The notes beneath the pieces are model-generated. The model was not told the origin of the DNA. It made no database searches and saw only the letters and a list, made by a program, of their open reading frames with translations. A program made the position numbers and the translations under genes. From Symbiodinium natans (lineage: Eukaryota; Sar; Dinophyceae; Suessiales; Symbiodiniaceae), in assembly GCA_905221605.1 (NCBI GenBank), contig CAJNDS010001169.1, positions 372,001 through 436,000 of the forward strand: 64,000 nucleotides of DNA, in the 5' to 3' direction. Positions 61,701-64,000 of this stretch are shown piece after piece; the stretch's first letter is position 1, and each line of letters begins with the position of its first letter.

Positions 61701-62080
61701 TTTAGCAATACACCTACTAGGTCGTGGTGGACGGCCCGACGTGTTCGGGAATGCAAGCTACAGCTGGGCTGAATTCAATGGTCAACCTTGTCCATCCAAT
61801 CTGTCCGGCCGCTCTTGGCCAATCAGCTTCAGATCACTCCTTTGTCAAGTGCACTTCTCTGGACATCTCCTTTTCAGCACCTTTTAATATCCAACACAAC
61901 TCCTTCACACACCCTCAACGGTTCTTCAATCAACTCTCTCAACTTCAACCAAGCAATCGACCAATCCTTCTTCAACAACACCTTGGTGCTCCTTAGTCAT
62001 GCAGATACACGCAACGCTTCTGTGCTTTGATCCACATCAATCATGTCTGTTTCATCTGTTCTACCTTCTTTCCTGAGTAC
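55740..62080. other. A/C-rich, G-poor gene-free tract
   Basis: The plus strand is dominated by CAA/CAATC/GCAAT words with few G and T. Frames are short and carry no recognised domain. No long repeats are seen. The strand asymmetry is sustained for about 6 kb, and could be a long intron of an unseen gene or a distinct intergenic class. Confidence 0.5.
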
Positions 62081-62375
62081 ACAGTTTTCTGGGGACTGGA
62101 ACCCTCAATCATTTCTTCCTTTCCTCTTTCTTTCTGAGGCAGGGACAAAAGCTTGAAAACCCAATGGCTCCTCTTGGCCATCATTCTTTGCTGTCAGCTT
62201 TCTTTCGCCTTTCTTTCTTTCTTTCAATACCTTTCACCTTTCCTAATCCTTTTCTTTTCCTTTTTCGTTGGGGGCTTGAACCTCCAATCTTTTCAGTGGG
62301 GACTGGAACCTCCACTTCCTTGCAATTCCTGCTCTCTGTGGGGACTGAAACCTCCACTTCCTTTGCCCATTCTTT
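62081..62375 (+). repeat. GGGGACTGGAACCTCCACTTCC repeat (about four copies)
   Basis: Copies near 62,090, 62,265, 62,296 and 62,338 share GGGG(A/C)CTGGAACC(T)CCA, embedded in CT-rich sequence (TTTCTTTCTTTC near 62,208-62,226). Confidence 0.7.
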
Positions 62376-63182
62376 TCTTTCAAGCTACTTCTCCTTCTTG
62401 TCCAATCCTCCATTCGTCGTACCTCAGTCAATCAGGCTTCACGAATCTCAGACACAACCTTAGCTTCACTCAGCATCAATGCGTGTCGTCTTGGCTACTT
62501 GCAATCACCAAAAGTTCCTACCAAAACTCAAACGAATCAAACGTCCCTATCAAAACTCGCAATCACTCACAGCAGTCACAACAAAACTCTCTCTGCCTAT
62601 TCTTCGCAATGCCTTCACAGAGCTGACATGTGCAATCTGCACCTCGCACACAATCTCTGCCACAGTACACTGCTTCAGATAAACGCTTCGCCAATCTCTC
62701 TGGCGCTTCCAAAATCTACACATGCTGCTCCAAGCAAAAAGGTTTGTACAATGTTTCTCACTCTTCTCAATTCGATGCACAAAACAATCTACCAGGCTTC
62801 TCGAACGACCATACAGCGAAAACGAACTTTGTACACTCCTACCTTACTGAGCTAGTCAATGAGCAGGCCCCAGCTCTTAAGCCGAAGCTCCGCTACCATG
62901 AAATTTTCAAAGGTCACTTTCTGTACAATATCAAACTGTATGTAAACTACCAAACACATGACTGTTCAATCAATGGTCTTGACCACACCACAATACAAGC
63001 ATACAACTGTCAGATGCAATCTCTCGCTCAGCAATCTTTTGTGTCACTTGGGCTGAGCCAATCTAGAGCCACTTGAGCCAATGCATCATGGACATGGCAA
63101 TGTCCACATGCCAATGTTCTCTGTCAGTGTTGCATGTTCTTCACGCACTGGACAATGTACATGTGCAGGAGGTAAAGCTCAA
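62376..63182. other. No gene seen
   Basis: Continuation of the A/C/T-rich tract; frames such as 62,499-62,855 plus and 62,630-63,076 plus show no domain or splice signals. Confidence 0.4.
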
Positions 63183-63300
63183 TCCTAACATTTAATCCCC
63201 CCTTTAAGCCCCCCTCCCCCCTTTAAAATGCCCCCTTAGAGCCCCCCTTTAAGGCCCCCCCGTTTTAAGGGGCTTCAACCCCCCCCTTTAAGCCCCTCTA
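63183..63300. repeat. CCCCCTTTAAG low-complexity block
   Basis: Repeated (C)5-8(T)2-3AA(G/A) words such as CCCCCTTTAAGCCCC, about nine degenerate copies. Confidence 0.85.
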
Positions 63301-63475
63301 TACTTGCTGGGCCTTTAGGCAGCAATTTGGAGGCGTAACACTTTGCTGGGCCTTCTGCAGAGGGTTTAGGCAGCAGTTCAAGAAGCCCAATACTTGCTGG
63401 GCCTTTTTTGAGGGTTTGGGCAGCAGTTTAAAAGGCGCAACACTTGCTGGGCCTTCTGCGGAGGGTTTAGACAGC
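63298..63475. repeat. CTTGCTGGGCCTT tandem repeat (four copies, 40-52 bp)
   Basis: Units begin A(T/C)ACTT(T)GCTGGGCCTT at about 63,300, 63,339, 63,391 and 63,442, each followed by a (GAG)GGTTT(A/G)GGCAGCA block. Confidence 0.85.
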
Positions 63476-63477
63476 CT

Positions 63478-64000
63478 CTAGAGAGACTGAGAGAGACTGA
63501 GAGAGACTGAGAGAGACTGAAAGAGAGAGACTGAGAGAGACTGAGAGAGACTGAGAGAGACTGAGAGAGACTGAGAGAGACTGAGAGAGACTGAGAGAGA
63601 CTGAGAGAGACTGAGAGAAACTGAGAGAGACTGAGAGAGACTGAGAGGGACTGAGAGAGAGACTGAGAGAGAGACTGAGAGAGACTGAGAGAGATTGAGA
63701 GAGAGAGAGACTGAGAGAGACTGAGAGAGACTGAGAGAGACTGAAAGAGAGGAGAGAGAGAGACTGAGAAGACTGAAGAGACTGACTGAGAGACTGACTG
63801 AGAGAGACTGAGAGAGACTGATGAGAGAGAGACTGAGAGAGGGACTGAGAGAAAGAGAGAGAGAGGAGAGAGAGAGATGAGAGAGAGAGACTGAAGAGAG
63901 AGACTGAGAGAGAGACTGAGAGAGAGACTGAGAGAGACTGAGAGAGAGAGAGACTGAGAGAGACTGAGAGAGATACTGAGAGAGACTGAGAGAGAGACTG
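63478..64000. repeat. CTGAGAGAGA decamer satellite, runs off right edge
   Basis: More than 50 copies of a 10-mer CTGAGAGAGA with GA-length variants. Order decays to the right, and the array continues past the window. Confidence 0.95.

Overview
The window reads as nuclear DNA of a dinoflagellate, most likely a symbiodiniacean alga. Four things point there. Sparse multi-exon genes use non-canonical GA-AG and GC-AG introns beside GT-AG. One gene belongs to a membrane-protein family with a TIR-like SHSW motif that I associate with dinoflagellates. Degenerate TTTAGGG-like motifs are scattered about. Retroelements of several classes include two that carry DNA-methyltransferase-like domains. There are no bacterial operons, rRNA genes or tRNA genes.

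Layout. 1-8.5 kb is the only part with cellular genes, all on the minus strand apart from a broken TPR fragment at about 4 kb: a SHSW/TIR-like membrane protein running off the left edge, exons of a multi-TM protein upstream of it (same gene or a neighbour), a METTL21-like protein methyltransferase, and a two-exon FkbM-type methyltransferase with a 70-bp intron. 8.6-18 kb holds a CATA microsatellite, a tandem duplication, one copy of a dispersed repeat and decayed minus-strand reading frames carrying SF1-helicase motifs. 17.6-23.3 kb holds a copia pol remnant, a 450-bp palindrome built from non-LTR reverse transcriptase sequence, and the 3' part of a LINE-like element with RNase H. 23.6-27.2 kb holds a solo-LTR-like block and two minisatellite fields around a broken gene; the second copy of the dispersed repeat follows.

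28.6-55.7 kb is a nest of retroelements. The oldest layer is a DIRS-like element on the plus strand in the order tyrosine recombinase, gag-like, cytosine-methyltransferase-like, reverse transcriptase, RNase H. It is split by two Ty1/copia-type elements. Copia-1 (minus strand, 114-bp LTRs, TSD AAAGG) sits where the methyltransferase frame runs toward RT. Its 5' end, with a piece of the host element, was later inverted in place (about 42,690-43,155), so its two LTRs now face each other. Copia-2 (plus strand, LTRs of 394 and 399 bp, perfect TSD AACTA) sits inside the RT frame just after the motif DLKAAYRQL. Copia-2 itself carries a C-terminal methyltransferase-like domain, which is also kept in the broken copy at 17.6 kb.

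55.7-63.2 kb is A/C-rich on the plus strand and holds no gene I can support. 63.2-64 kb is simple-sequence and minisatellite DNA dominated by a CTGAGAGAGA 10-mer.
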